Shown here: positions 22,148 to 33,550 of the stretch, piece by piece
Numbering within the stretch: position 1 is the first letter of the stretch
How the letters are laid out: each line of letters begins with the position of its first letter
DNA from: Xiphydria camelus
Taxonomy: Eukaryota > Arthropoda > Insecta > Hymenoptera > Xiphydriidae
Direction of reading: 5' to 3'
Length of the DNA: 64,000 nucleotides
Assembly (NCBI GenBank): GCA_963678675.1
Contig: OY783192.1
Coordinates: forward strand, 6,024,001-6,088,000
Notes under the pieces: model-generated
The model's input: only the letters and a program-made list of their open reading frames with translations
The model's database searches: none
Told to the model about the DNA's origin: nothing
Translations under genes and position numbers: made by a program

Positions 22148-24342
22148 TAAATGTTACGATTTTTTTTTCTCGTGAATGCAAAGGTGCAGGCTCACCTATA
22201 CCAGCCTGGATAAGAGACAGCCCATCCTCGGCTCCGTATATCGACAGAGGTCAGCCGAGGTTCGAAGGTCGATGGACGCAGTCCCTCATGTATCGCCCAC
22301 ACACACATGAATTTCGCATCTACGTACGTTTCGCGCGAAACTATACCCCGCGACGTTCCATTGCGACTGCACGCCACGCGAATCATTTATTTATCCCACA
22401 ACAGCGACCGCGCGACTCAGCCGCCATTTCCCTCGGAATATGTCATCCCCGAACGTATTTCGTCACGCGTTACACAGCGAGGGAATGGCCGCGGCACGCA
22501 TATGCAGCCCATAAAGGATAGTCGCGCGGCCATCTCCATTTTTCCCGCATTTTTATCGCCCGGAGAGGCGGTCCCCGCGCGCCGCGCGCACCCTTCGCGA
22601 ATCGCGCGCCCGACGCGCCCTGCGCGTAATAAATTCCGAGTATCGTAGATTTATCATAGTCACGCGTTCACGCGCGCCGCAATAATTGCCGGATTGTGAC
22701 CGCTGCGGCCGGGCGAGAGGGGGATGGCGGAAGGGTGGGGGATGCGAGGACGACGGGGGGAGTGAGAGAATAATGATTCGGGAGATTTTTCGAGGGGCGA
22801 GGAAGGAAATGAAAGAAACCGAGAAAAACCGCAAGCTCGGTGCGCGCGAAGCATTTGCAACTCATCGCGGCGATCCGTCGCGCCGGACTCGAAAATCCTC
22901 TCTGTCCAGGCACGTACAAGGCCGCGCGCCGCCTCTGCACACACCTGCGGCGCGAACGTCCCGCGTGCGAATGGTCACACGTGTGTCGCGAGTGACGAGC
23001 GGCTTACGCCTCCCCCCCCCCTCCGCGATTTCGTAAGGTATAATTCCGTCGGGGCCGTCTTTAATTTGGCAAGTCACGCGTGCAAGCAGACCAGAAGCCA
23101 CGGTCGTTGCTCTACTACCGGCCAAATTAAGCCGCCGAGTTTACCTACACACGCATCCGTGACTACGAATCTAGCCGTACGTTTAATAGGCGGTGGCACA
23201 AGAGCGCGGTCCACCTATCGTAGATCTTCTCGGACGATCAGCGGCGGGAACCCTTCCCCCCTCCCGGCGATGGCGTTTGTGCTGCAATTGCAACGGTTGC
23301 AGCGTAGTTTGGCACCCCCTCGCAATCAATCTTTAGCTTCGAAGGGTCGCCGCGCGACGCCCGGTTCGCGTGATTCACACTGCTGACCGTGACGAACGAA
23401 GCGTGAGATTGCGAGGAGGAATACGGGGACCCGTAAGTATTGACGAGCGGATTGCACTGGATACTTTCGCGGGGGCCGGTGACGTGATGGACTTTCGAGT
23501 ATTATGGGGTGGGATCAATTGCGGGTGATAAAGGATGCGAGGAATCTTTGAAGAATATTTTTTGCTTTCTGATTTTTGAGAAGGGAAGAAAACGAGTTTC
23601 TCTCATTGTACTGTAAGGTATACTGATGGAATTTTACACACACAATAAACAATTCTGGGGTGTGGACCTATACAGACCACTTTTGGTGTCACATTACAAT
23701 AGCATAAGACTGAATAACACCAGATGTGGTATATATGGGTCCTCACTGGTGAAATGGTGTTAAACATAAACAGCACTTTTTTATTGCATAGGAAAATATT
23801 CTATACTTAACACTTGCCATTATTAGCGAATATAGGCATGATGTTGTTTTCAATTTACGACGATGTTGTATAAAAATTGCAACAATGTATTATAGTTATT
23901 ATATTGTACACGTGGTAAGTATATGGCAAAAATGAATTCATTTACCTAAACAGATTAACAAACTTTATTATTGTATTATAAGAGCTATACGATACAAAAT
24001 GTCACGAAATTTCTTCAGAAATATGGTTACATTTCCTATAATGCATTATTATTTTGTCTATACCTACTATTAGCTCTTTATACTTAACGTTGTTAAATCA
24101 TGTAGACTTTTTTACGCTACATTGATGCTTTCTTTGGCATTTGTATCAATGGTATAGGTATTGCGAGTTTTAGTTGTAGTCATTTCTTCTTCTTGAGGAC
24201 CATCTGCTTATATTGTAATAGTGGTAAGTCCATAAAGACAGGAGCCTACCGTGGGTGCTTAGGGTACAACTGATATTATTTTCAACTATTAATACAGACT
24301 TAAGAGTTAATGGGAATGTTGATTTGTCAAGTTGATGCAGAA
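22148..24342. other. CpG-rich then AT-rich stretch without a supported gene
   Basis: 22150-23520 is strongly CpG-rich with many overlapping frames on both strands and no domain. 23520-24342 is AT-rich with a weak inverted pair near 23660-23740 (GGACCTATACAGACCAC against GTGGTATATATGGGTCC). Confidence 0.45.
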
Positions 24343-24458
24343 GACGCCAAACTTGTTGGTTCTCCGATGTTTAATCTGATTGGTTCGATGCTAGTGAGCA
24401 TGACACTTCTTTAAAATTCGAGCCAATCAGGTTTGATGGAACAAGCGATTGTGGCGCC
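24343..24458. repeat. Imperfect palindrome with GGCGCC ends
   Basis: Arms of about 48 bases pair GACGCCAAACTTGTTGGTTC and TCTGATTGGTTCGA with TCGAGCCAATCAGG and GTGGCGCC. A separate small dyad, GCGGCATAA..TTATGCCG, lies at 24531-24587. An orphan AACACCCTGTATAA end of the CAGGGTG type lies at about 24629-24642. Confidence 0.6.
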
Positions 24459-24998
24459 AAAGTTTCACGAGAAATCGTCGCCATTATACGGAGTATTACG
24501 CTCAGAATAGACAAATTATGGATTAGCGGCATAAATATTGACTGACAATCAAGTTCTGACTGTCAGTCAATTCTTATGCCGTAAATCTATCATTGATTGG
24601 CGGACAAGTATATGCAAATTAATGGAACACCCTGTATAAATCGTTGGTAACTTTTTCGATGACTGCACGTCGCGTACTCTCCGTGAAGCCGTCCGACTCG
24701 TTATTGTCGTTCTAATAAAGAGAAGCCCTGAGGGACTCTCCGGAAGAAGGAAAAAACAAGATATCCGAAAACGGAAACAGCGACTACCGATAAACGCGGA
24801 GTGTGTTCTCTGTTTAGAATCGTCGAGGACAAACTTTTCTTTCGTCTGACTCGCGCGCGCGTAATGGTTGTTATTCCCAAAAACGATGAACGACGGTCGA
24901 AGGGTTCCAGCGTCGCGAAGAAATTTTCCGATCGTAGAGAGCGAGCGGCAGATGCGAGCCGTAAGGTAACTGTCCCGATAGCCGGATGGCTAAGCCCA

Positions 24999-25837
24999 CA
25001 CAGAGAAAAAAAAATAGTTTTGACTAAATTGGCGGTCACGGGCGGAGGAACGCCGATCAAGTTACTTGAATTAAATAATTTGGTTGTAATGATTTGAAAT
25101 TGTTTGACGAAAACAAGCTATAGTCAAGTCTAGTAAATCATTAATTCAAGTAACTAGATCTGCGTTCTCCCACGCGTGACCGCTAATTTAGTTAACCCTT
25201 CGTTGCTCACGTGGGGTGTAGGCTACACCCCAGCCTCCTTTTTTTGCATGCCACGCCTAGAGTTTTTTTCGAGGTTGACACTTTCAGTACCTTTCGGGAA
25301 CATTTCATTAAAGAATTTGGCACCAAAAGTGCAGGACAAAACCGGTTTGTCTCTTCGACAGAAAGCTGCAAAGAGTTGAATAGTGATTTTGAACAGTCTG
25401 TAATTAATTCAATATTCAATATTCAACATTTCAGTATTAAATATTCAATATTTTTTTCTATAAAACTTGTTTCAATTGTCAATTTGTCCTTCGTTAATAA
25501 AACGAGAGTATGATAACTATCCTCAGTCTATTATTTACACTATTTTTTCATAAAAATCGGCAGGGAGGCCAGAGGGTCTGAAAACCGAGACCTCATGTAC
25601 CGAGACTTCGAGTTTTGTTTTCAATTAGAAAATTACGAAATTTATTTTTAAAAAACGTTGAGACCATTGGCAATATCTCAAGCTTTAAAATAAAAAAAAA
25701 GTATTAAACATTTTCAATTTTTCACTAAGAAAACGTTAATTTTGAACTGGGGTGTAGGGTACAACCTCAGGTGACCTTTTATGTATCAAAAACTCACGTG
25801 AGTAACGAAGGGTTAAAACTACAACATTTGTTTAGTG
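24999..25837. mobile_element. Second-level nested element with CA duplication
   Basis: It starts CACAGAGAAAAAAAAATAG at 24999 and ends TTTGTTTAGTG at 25837. CA is duplicated on both sides (24997-24998 and 25838-25839), whereas the uninterrupted 20971 copy has CA once. The left part matches 19009-19118. It is itself interrupted by a TTAA element. Confidence 0.8.
25192..25816. mobile_element. Third-level nested TTAA element
   Basis: TTAACCCTTCGTTGCTCACG at 25192 pairs with CGTGAGTAACGAAGGGTTAA ending at 25816. Subterminal GGGGTGTAGG..TACACCCC and GGGGTGTAGGGTACAACC words form dyads near both ends. A 100-codon open frame at 25211-25513 has no similarity I recognise and starts inside the terminal repeat. 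Length is 625 bases. Confidence 0.85.
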
Positions 25838-26032
25838 CAGTATCCGGACAGGCATTCAAATTCATACAGCAGATTTTACTGACGGCTCTTGCTAGTGACA
25901 CTTCCTGTATACATTCGTAATTTATTGAAGATTTCTTTCAACTGGTGGTTCCTTTTTATCCCATTCAATAATTTGAATTATACTCAAATATGTCCGGCTA
26001 CCAGGACGTGTCCTATTGGCACAAGTTACCTT

Positions 26033-26922
26033 ATGCATAACCGCGGCTGAGAAAATAGAAGTAGGGAAGTAGCGAGGCGAGGAAGACTCGCCGACGTCGT
26101 CTTTTCGAATGACGTATTGAATTTTGAGCCAACAAGACTTCCGCCGATACTTTTGTGCCGTCAGAGTTCGATCCGTGCGAACGCGCCTCCGGTTTTGTCG
26201 GGCCGCCGAGGACGAGCCGTCGCTTCGGTCCGCCGTGGCCAACCCCTTTTGTCGGGCACAAAGGAGTTGACAAAACATGACAATCATAACGGTCATAAGT
26301 CTCATATCCGAGGGGGTGGAGCACCCTGGGAGAGACGACAATAAGCGTCGGTCCGTTCTAGTCAGCGGCCCAGACAAACATCGTTTTGACAAGTGAACGC
26401 GCGGAACTGGCAGCCTTTATTGCGAAATTATGGACGAATTATGCCAGTCGCCGCCGACGATCACGCTCGTCCATTTTCGGAGAGCGACCCTCCGTGCTTT
26501 TCTCGCAGCGGAGCTTCTTCGCTGCCCGCGTATCTGGTCGAACTTGCGGGCCAATTGCGGATGTCGTCGGTTGACGAAAACTCAAAGACGCCCCCGCATA
26601 CAGTTTTTCTAACGACACTGTTTACGAACACCCACAGGCCGCGCTTCGATCGTCGTCGAGTTTATCTCGTTTCGTGTCTTCGATTGGGGGAGAATAATAT
26701 ATAGGGGAAGAGAGAGAGAGAGAGAGAAAAGTATACGACGAGCCTAGTCTGCGAGCAGTGATGTTGGATGTTTGAGATTTCCTAGATTTTTCCGTGATTT
26801 TCTCGGAACACAGTACGTGCTTTAAGATTTTATGAAAAATCGAAATTTTAATTGAAATTAATCGCGTTTCTTCCGTGATAATTTAGGAAATTGCAGATAT
26901 GAACCCAACATTTCAAAGGAAA
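26033..26922. other. Unassigned stretch
   Basis: CpG-rich from 26070 to 26700 with overlapping frames (up to 156 codons on minus, part of it running through the 24963 element). A short (GA)n lies at 26708-26728. No gene supported. Confidence 0.45.
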
Positions 26923-27021
26923 TAGGGTAAAAGTGGGACAGATGCCTCCTCTAAGGAAAAAAATTATATAGCAACAATCGTTGTTGGAGATGGAATATGT
27001 GGCGAAAAGGATGTGGTCGCC

Positions 27022-27478
27022 ATCTAATCGGCGGAGCGTTTCGTCCCGGAGTCGGCCTGTGGACTCGTCAGTAAGGCTAGGCCGACTCCTGCCTTAAGCT
27101 GAGTTTAGACGGTGCGAGCTAGCGGGTCAGTTGAGAAGGCCAGTAACTGTATGCTAGCTACTGTTATCGTTTAAACAGATCCGCCGAGTTACTGTCTCTG
27201 CAAGGATGGACAGCTACTGGATGCGAGTAACTTCAAACTTATTTGATTTTACTGGCCACTTGCCTTCCCCCACTCACCAAGTATAGCTATTGTCTACTGG
27301 CTAGCCCAGCAACACGCACTGTGTAAACTCCCCTTTAGACGCTCTGTGGTCCTCCGAGAGAAGCGGGCAGTATATAGTAACTTGCCCGTAGTCGGACCAC
27401 TAACGAGAAGCCGAGAGCCGTGAGACGAGGGTCGTCGCGATCTGTCGGCAGGCCGCCGTAGTGTGACGGGTCGCCACA
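27022..27478. repeat. Dispersed repeat with terminal GTCGGCC hairpin, copy 1
   Basis: It shares ordered blocks with 58144-58393: ATCTAATCGGCGGAGCGTTT, the hairpin GGAGTCGGCC..GGCCGACTCC, ACCACTAACGAGAAGCCGAG, GGCAGGCCGCCGTAG and GGTCGCCACA. This copy carries an insertion at 27099-27330. The repeat is GC-rich compared with its surroundings and non-coding. Its class is unknown: there are no clear inverted ends and no poly-A tail. Confidence 0.75.
27099..27330. mobile_element. hAT-like MITE inserted in the dispersed repeat
   Basis: The ends GAGTTTAGACGGTGCGAG and, reverse complemented, GAGTTTACACAGTGCGTG bound about 232 bases. The flanks GCCTTAAG and CCCTTTAG are two apparent copies of one 8-base site. 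The second copy of the host repeat has GCCTTGG there once. An 8-base duplication suggests hAT-type transposition. This is inferred from one insertion. Confidence 0.65.
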
Positions 27479-28589
27479 AATACATGGTCTGTTTGTTAGA
27501 ACATGAACATTTCTATAATGAAAAAATACAATTTGGATAAAACGAATAAAGATATCCAAAGAAATATGAAATTCCATTTTCGGCATTTCGGAGGATAGAT
27601 GCCCCGGTGCCTGATAAGATGAAAAATTAATTTCGGGCGTAAGAAAAACAAATTTCATAGTTAATATACTTTATATCTCACATATCACGTGAATCTTAAC
27701 ATACGTCTATGTATCAATGGTTGCCTGATTTAAGGGGCAAATAAATAAGTACGTTTTTGGTCCGATATTCATTTTTGTTTTGTTTAGCTGTTGTAAAAGT
27801 ATTGCCCTTTCAGTCATGCAACCACCAATACATATACTGATGTTAAGGTTTACTTTGTATGCCTTAAAATACAACAATAAAGAAAATACAATTATCAATA
27901 AATAGATAAGCAGAAATAATTGAAAGTTCACTGCAGAACTATTATTGCCCTGTCGACTTTGACGATTTTGCTATTTCTTTCGCGATTTATTTCTTCTTCT
28001 GTCAACAATCATTACCGAATATGTGGAAAAAAACCCTCTTTTATTTTCCATACAAAGTAGATAATAATTTTGTAATAAAAAGTTGATAAATGTTTAAATA
28101 AGTAATAATCGATAGATTTTACGTTGTATCGTCTTCCATGATTGTAAGAATATCGGTATGGTAAATTGTTAATAAAATAGAGGCATCTCTATCCTCCAAC
28201 GAAAGACTAACTGTGGGATAGTTGCTCCGCCAATAATTATTCCGACGTGCAAGATTAAAATCAGATAGCAGCTATCGTTCTTCATCAGTTAACTCTATTG
28301 ATCCGCAAAAGTAACTTTCACGTCCAACTTCTTCGTAGAATATCCTAGAGACGTTATTTTAGCGCAGGCAGTTTCACTTGAAATTAACAAACAGGTTGTG
28401 CTCTCCCCTCGAAATTGTTATAAATGCCTAATTAAGATAGTTGACGGGTAAACTTCTCATGTCTATGTTTACGAATATGTAAACTCATGTAACAGAATTA
28501 CCGCATTGCCTCAATCGTACCAGCATATTCGAACTAAAGGGGGCGTATTGTATCTGGCCTCCGGGGGCATCTATCTTACTTTTACCCTA

Positions 28590-29913
28590 TAACAAATTAA
28601 CGATTTTACGTGCACCAGAAGATTATTCTTTTTGAAATTACCAACATCTCGGTTTTCCTTTGAGATTTCCCCCATAAACCTGCCGCGCCTGGGGGGTGCC
28701 GACCGTATATGCGCTCGCTCACCCCGCACACCTACGGCGATCCCCCGCACCGGCGAGAAATCCACGCGCGCGCGGTATCAGGACAATTTTAAACTGCCCA
28801 TCCGCGCGTTACGTTTATATCCTTCCGGCCTAACCCTGCGCGAGCCGTTTCTCTGAGCTCTTCGTGCCATCCCCGCCATCGTGGAAGTGCGAGATGGACA
28901 TATTAAAAGGTTTCTTTACGAGGTCGTTCCGAATATTATGCTCCGTTGCCGGGGAGTGTTTTGCGATGCGGCCGCGTGATCATAAACCGCGTAAAGTTAC
29001 AGCCGCGCGAGAAAAAAGCCCGAGTTCGCGTTATTCTCTTTCGCCCGTCGATACTGCGCGACGCGAGCCATTCGTTCGATATACCCGTTAAAGCCGCAAT
29101 CGCCTCGCGGCGAGTCTTCGGGGTTGTAGTTGGTGAGGGGTTCACGCGGGAGGGGGGTGGAATGGCGTGCGATAAAAGTGAGTCTACCATACCGAGTATA
29201 CCCACTCTCTATAGAGGTTTCGGTTATATTTGCATAGGATTTTTTTAGACGCCAAAATTGTATTTTTTAAGAAACAACAAATAATGAAGAGGACGGAAGA
29301 TCGCAAAATTAAATGGGTTCGCTGTAAATACCTTGCCCGCACTGTTTGCACGAACGTTTCACCGAAATTCGCATGGAAGAGTCGACTTTTCCCTTCACCC
29401 CCGCTTTTCACCTTCCTCCTCCTCCTTCTCTCTCCTTCCTCCATGGCGGTTTTCGACGTTATACTTTTTATACAGCCGCCATATTTTTAACAGCGTGCCG
29501 CAGGGTCGTGATTTTAAAAGCTAACCGTTTTACCGGGCCGAAGCCTCCTATTTACGGCCTGAATTACATATTTTCCGAGAATTTCGAACCTAGTACGGGG
29601 GTCCGGGCGGGCGGAGGGCCCGACGACAGCGAATTTGCATGCTCCGCTGCCGGGGACCTCCTTCCGTGTCGACCGGTTGAAATAGAAAAGAAGAAGGTCG
29701 AAGGCGGGCCTTCGGGGATTCGCTAAAACGCTAAAACGCGGTTTATGGCTTTATGCTCCTGTATTTTTGCGATATTAGGAACAATGCGACGGGGACGAGA
29801 CCTAACTGTAGAAGCTCGGGGGATCCGTGGTGCTTTCTCTATCATCCGATCGTACTTTCTCGCGTCTCAGATGATTTCTTCTTCTCCCACGGAGAAGAAG
29901 AATTAATTGGATC
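28590..29913. other. CpG-rich stretch without a supported gene
   Basis: 28640-29160 and 29510-29720 are CpG-rich with ATTA and TTTAT words and overlapping frames (up to 126 codons). Nothing is recognisable as protein. It is possibly regulatory DNA, as a guess only. Confidence 0.4.
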
Positions 29914-30116
29914 TAGGGGAAGGTCGGGTAAGATGACGACGTTAAGCTTTGACGATTTTTCCTGACTTTAATGTTCATTAAATCGATGCTAGAATTTCTC
30001 CATCGTCTTCTTTAAACTCTCTAGTTTGATGCTATATTTTAAAAATTGAATTTCACAAGTCTGGTACTTAAAAAATGCAATTTAGAAATAAAAGTCATCT
30101 TCGTCATCTTACCCCC
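29914..30116. mobile_element. TAGGGGAAGG-ended element with GTAAGATGACG word
   Basis: The left end is TAGGGGAAGGTCGGGTAAGA, followed by TGACGACG. At 30101-30116 TCGTCATCTTACCCCC forms the inverted partner. A third copy in left orientation, GGGTAAGATGACGAAC, follows at 30123-30138, and a weaker one lies near 30293. The true right boundary may therefore lie further on. AT-rich and non-coding. Confidence 0.55.
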
Positions 30117-30502
30117 TTGTGCGGGTAAGATGACGAACTAAGACAATACATGATTTCAACAATAAATATATTTATTTTTCGTATTAAAACGCTATCACAA
30201 CGCAGTCTCATATCATCATATTTGAGTACATAATTACGTTGCCAAAGAACTCAGCTACGCCAAGTTTTGGTCACTTAGAAAAAACTTTTGACATAAGATG
30301 ACTTAGAATAACAGCACAAAACGTAAAGCCATACAGAAATAGCTGGAAGCTTATCAACTTCAAAGTACTTAAGTAAAAGACTGAAGTGAAGAACGCTAAT
30401 TTAAATTTTTAGGAACCCGGAAGCTGATTTAGCATTCTAAGTATAGCGGTATCTATCGCGATCGGTATTGCGGGAAACGGTTCATTACGACTCGTCTAGC
30501 AA

Positions 30503-30780
30503 TTAACCCTTTTAGGAAAGGTGCGGGACTGCGAGCTCATTAGCAGCCTGGATTCGCCGAAATATACCGCTTCGCCGATGGCGAGATTAGCTTTAGGTTG
30601 ACGAGACTTAAAGTGATGTGTGTTTGCCTACTATTTGAAAAACATTTGTTCATGTGCTGTAGGGATTCTACGAAAGCACAGAAACAGCATTTATTAATAT
30701 GAAGAAACTCATTGAAATAATTAAAAACTGAGCGGAAAAGGGTGAGGTGCTAAGCACCCCATCATGCCGTAAAAGGTTAA
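30503..30780. mobile_element. TTAA-type MITE
   Basis: TTAACCCTTTTAGGAAAGG at 30503 pairs with CATGCCGTAAAAGGTTAA ending at 30780. 278 bases, with a small GGTGCTTAGCACC-type dyad next to the right end. Non-coding. Confidence 0.7.
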
Positions 30781-31023
30781 ACAATGATCTATACTAATAC
30801 ATATATTATTTCAAATTAGAGATCTCCACATAGTTTAATTTATACAGAATTATTCTGAGTTACCCTCATTTCCTCTACTGAAGGTTTGCTCACATCTGAC
30901 AAATAATATCTCTCTGTACCGATATCATATAGAATAAAAAAATGATCCCTGCAGAATCAATATTTCTCAGTGGATCCAAACTTCGTCAAGCCTCCCCCTT
31001 AACGAACCCAGCGGATCGTTATT

Positions 31024-31090
<67 letters not shown>

Positions 31091-31953
31091 CTATATTTAT
31101 CTATCCCCGTTATATAGCTGCGATACATACACATATAACGTCTGCAGAACGAGGACGAACCTCCGGAAATGAAAAAAAGAGGTTCCTCCCAAAAGAATTT
31201 AATAATTTCGTCGTACGTCGTCGTGGCCGATGAGGGGGATCGAGGGGGAAGGAGATTCGACTCGATCTCTCAACGACCCTTCCTTCCTCAATTATCAACC
31301 TACTTCACGGACCACCCTCGAAACGGAACGCTCTCCACCTAGCTTACGTCACTCTCGAAATGTCATAAAACTGTCACTCCCGGGCGCGTCCTAATCCTTT
31401 CGAGTGGGAGCTCATCCGTGCGAGGAACGACGCAGGGATGCATCGCGCGAGGGGGTGGCTGCAGGACCTCCCCCGCGTCACACTCGTGACCTCCAACCGC
31501 GCGATCTCGAAGAATGCAAGGCCATGCATCTCGAACGGTCCCGCGCAGGTATATGCAAATGTGCATCGCGCGCGCCATCCCACCTTGCGTCCCTCTTTTC
31601 CTCCAGCCGCCGGAGAGTCGCGCGCGCGCGAGTCGGCCTCCAACAAATCATTCGGACGTTGCGGCGAGGAAATTCGTGTGGAGTCCCGAAAACGAACGGT
31701 ACATGACGGATACACACCGCTCCAGATTTTCACGCGAGTTAGGAAAAACAGGAAAAACGACTCGGTCGTCCGGTGCAACCTGGCCGGTCGCGGTCCGGGT
31801 CGCGCGCTATGGACGTGTCGAGTAAATTGTTATATGGTTTAACGTTTCTGGAGCGCTGGTATAAAGGACGACCTTGGCGGCTATAGCGGTGGCGCGGGAA
31901 GTTCGTTCCTCGGCTTATATTATACCTTTTGCTGGGACACTTTTCCCGTAGTT
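30781..31953. other. Unassigned stretch
   Basis: AT-rich to 31000, then the GA microsatellite, then CpG-rich DNA (31360-31900) with many overlapping frames on both strands and no recognisable domain. Confidence 0.45.
31025..31088. repeat. (GA)n microsatellite, 64 bases
   Basis: Thirty-two uninterrupted GA units, the longest simple repeat in the window. Confidence 0.97.
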
Positions 31954-32427
31954 TATACAGGGTGTTCATTTTAAAACTTACCACCCACGTTATCTGCGTA
32001 AAGAGACATATTTCTGAAAATCGCCGAGACACGTCAACAAAATTATTGAGGGGGAACATTTTTTATAAAAATTCGACGCCCCCCCCCCCCCTCAACCACC
32101 TGACTCCGGGGGCGGTAACCCCAATATTCTTAAATGGAACAGGGGGTCGAGTGATACCTCATTTTAACGTCAAATTTGAAAAGTAGGACGTCAAAATGTA
32201 CACAATTAAAATCCCTTTAAAATGAGGTATCACTCGACCCCCTGTTCCATTTAAGAATATTGGGGTTACCGCCCCCGGAGTCAGGTGGTTGAGGGGGGGG
32301 GGCGTCGAATTTTTATAAAAAATGTTCCCCCTCAATAATTTTGTTGACGTGTCTCGGCGATTTTCAGAAATATGTCTCTTTACGCAGATAACGTGGGTGG
32401 TAAGTTTTAAAATGAACACCCTGTATA
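31954..32427. mobile_element. Large near-perfect palindrome with TATACAGGGTGTTC ends
   Basis: Arms of about 210 bases (31954-32165 and 32216-32427) are almost identical reverse complements, including the C run at 32080-32091 and the matching G run at 32293-32301. The spacer is about 50 bases. Both ends read TATACAGGGTGTTCATTTTA. Open frames of 85-112 codons on opposite strands are the same arm read twice. The arm identity implies a young insertion or arm conversion. Confidence 0.9.
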
Positions 32428-32544
32428 AGCGGGAGTTTAGGTATTTGCATTTTCCTCGCTTGGGACTGCGCGTGTAACTCGGAGGTGTAATAGGCAACGA
32501 GTTGAAGTATGAAATAATTATACTCTTGTAACGCGTCGGTACCC

Positions 32545-32800
32545 TACTCTGCGAAAAAAAATTAGGTCGAAAGATTTAGTTGGTTTAAATTAGTCGAAAC
32601 AACAATATGTTCATTTAAATTTAAAAAATCGCGTTTATTTCAATACTCGTTTACTCGTATCAAGTAAGTATACGCGCAGTCAATGTGAGTAAATATTAGT
32701 CACACTAGAAAAATACTTACCTGGTCCAACTGCACATAAATAGTCATGTATGGCGGACTAAATATGCAAAATAAAGTTGTATCACTAAATATCTACTTAT
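32545..32800. mobile_element. Probable diverged MITE, CTGCGAAAAAAAATTAGG end
   Basis: The left end resembles the CACTGAGAAAA family, followed by TTTAGTTGG words. The right end is not clear because it runs into the next palindrome. Assigned by resemblance only. Confidence 0.35.
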
Positions 32801-32803
32801 AGT

Positions 32804-33097
32804 GAAAGGTTCGAGTGAATCTCAGTGTTTTGCCATGAAGGCTAAATTTGATTGGCGCTTCATGTCAAAACAAAAAGAACCGCTTGTATCGTTCAACTAT
32901 AGCCGATGCAATTGAAGTAGGTACCGTCACCCTGAGCGGCTCGATCGTAGTAAAAGAGTACAGAAGGAACTCTGTACTCTTCCTTCTGTACTCTTTGATC
33001 GTAGTTGAACGGTGCGGGTGGTTCTTCTTGTTTTGCCTTGAAGTACCGATAAAATTTAGCCTTCATGGCAAATCACTAAGATTCACTCGAATTCTTT
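32804..33097. mobile_element. Foldback element with TTCGAGTGAATC ends
   Basis: Outer arms pair TTCGAGTGAATCTCAGTG and GCCATGAAGGCTAAATTT with their complements at 33045-33090. The inner part pairs TTCAACTATAG-type and GATCGTAGTTGAAC words. At the centre AGAGTACAGAAGGA and TCCTTCTGTACTCT form a tight hairpin (32955-32994). Non-coding, about 294 bases. Confidence 0.8.
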
Positions 33098-33167
33098 AGC
33101 TACGGTCGACTCGATTGAAATACCGTCACTCTCTCTCTCGGAGCGGGTCGATCAGGATCATTGACGT

Positions 33168-33550
33168 TAGGGGGTCGGCCATTAATCACGTGATGCTTTT
33201 TAGCATTTTTTAACCCCCCCCCCCCCTGGTGATACGTGGTGAGGTTTAAGACTAACCCCCCCCCCCCAAATCACGTGTATTTTCTTAGTACAAAAAGTAT
33301 CTTAAGAATTTTAGAATATTATCTTTAATTATTAGTAAATATATCTAATTTAATTCTGGAAAATTAAGGACCGTGATAAAAATCCAGACATTAAAGTTGC
33401 AGATTGTTTAGAAATCGCGCGTTCAACGAAAAAATAAATACACGTGATATCTCTCACTACAACCCCCCCGCCCCCTTGTGATATTTCGTGATTTTTGCCG
33501 AACACCCTCCTCCCCCTTCGGACCTCACGTGATTAATGGACGACCCCTAG
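33168..33550. mobile_element. TAGGGGGTCG-ended element with CACGTGAT words
   Basis: The left end TAGGGGGTCGGCCATTAATC and the right end, reverse complemented, TAGGGGTCGTCCATTAATC bound about 383 bases. CACGTGAT or close variants occur at both ends and at least three times inside, accompanied by C runs (33217-33229, 33257-33267, 33463-33475). The terminal GTCGTCCATTAAT word resembles a widespread animal MITE end, recalled from general knowledge only. Confidence 0.75.

Larger units (their letters stand above)
24963..26032. mobile_element. MITE with AAGGTAACTGT ends, interrupted copy
   Basis: The left end AAGGTAACTGTCCCGATAGC is at 24963. The body resumes at 25838 with CAGTATCCGGACAG and runs to GTTACCTT at 26025-26032. 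The body is the reverse complement of 20971-21180, sharing TACAGGAAGTGTCACTA and GAATGGGATAAAAAGGAAC blocks. An 839-base insertion (24999-25837) splits it. Confidence 0.85.
26923..28589. mobile_element. TAGGGTAAAAGT-ended element hosting nested repeats
   Basis: The left end TAGGGTAAAAGTGGGACAGA and the right end, reverse complemented, TAGGGTAAAAGTAAGATAGA bound 1,667 bases. The word GATAGATGCCYC or its complement recurs near 26938, 27593, 28182 and 28566. Another repeat (27022-27478) is inserted near the left end. No transposase frame is visible. Confidence 0.7.

Noticed and set aside
21919..22521. 200-codon plus-strand open frame, among the longest in the window
   Set aside because: Its first part runs straight through the 21967-22147 palindrome and the rest has no recognisable content.
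25211..25513. 100-codon frame inside the TTAA element at 25192
   Set aside because: It starts within the terminal inverted repeat and has no transposase-like features. Too short for a piggyBac-type enzyme.
25922..26392. 156-codon minus-strand frame containing IIEWDKKE, similar to a peptide readable at 21000-21050
   Set aside because: The similarity comes from two copies of one MITE. The matching DNA is non-coding repeat and the frames are not maintained beyond it.
32159..32497. 112-codon minus-strand frame similar to a plus-strand frame at 31929-32186
   Set aside because: Both are the same palindrome arm read from either side, not two related proteins.
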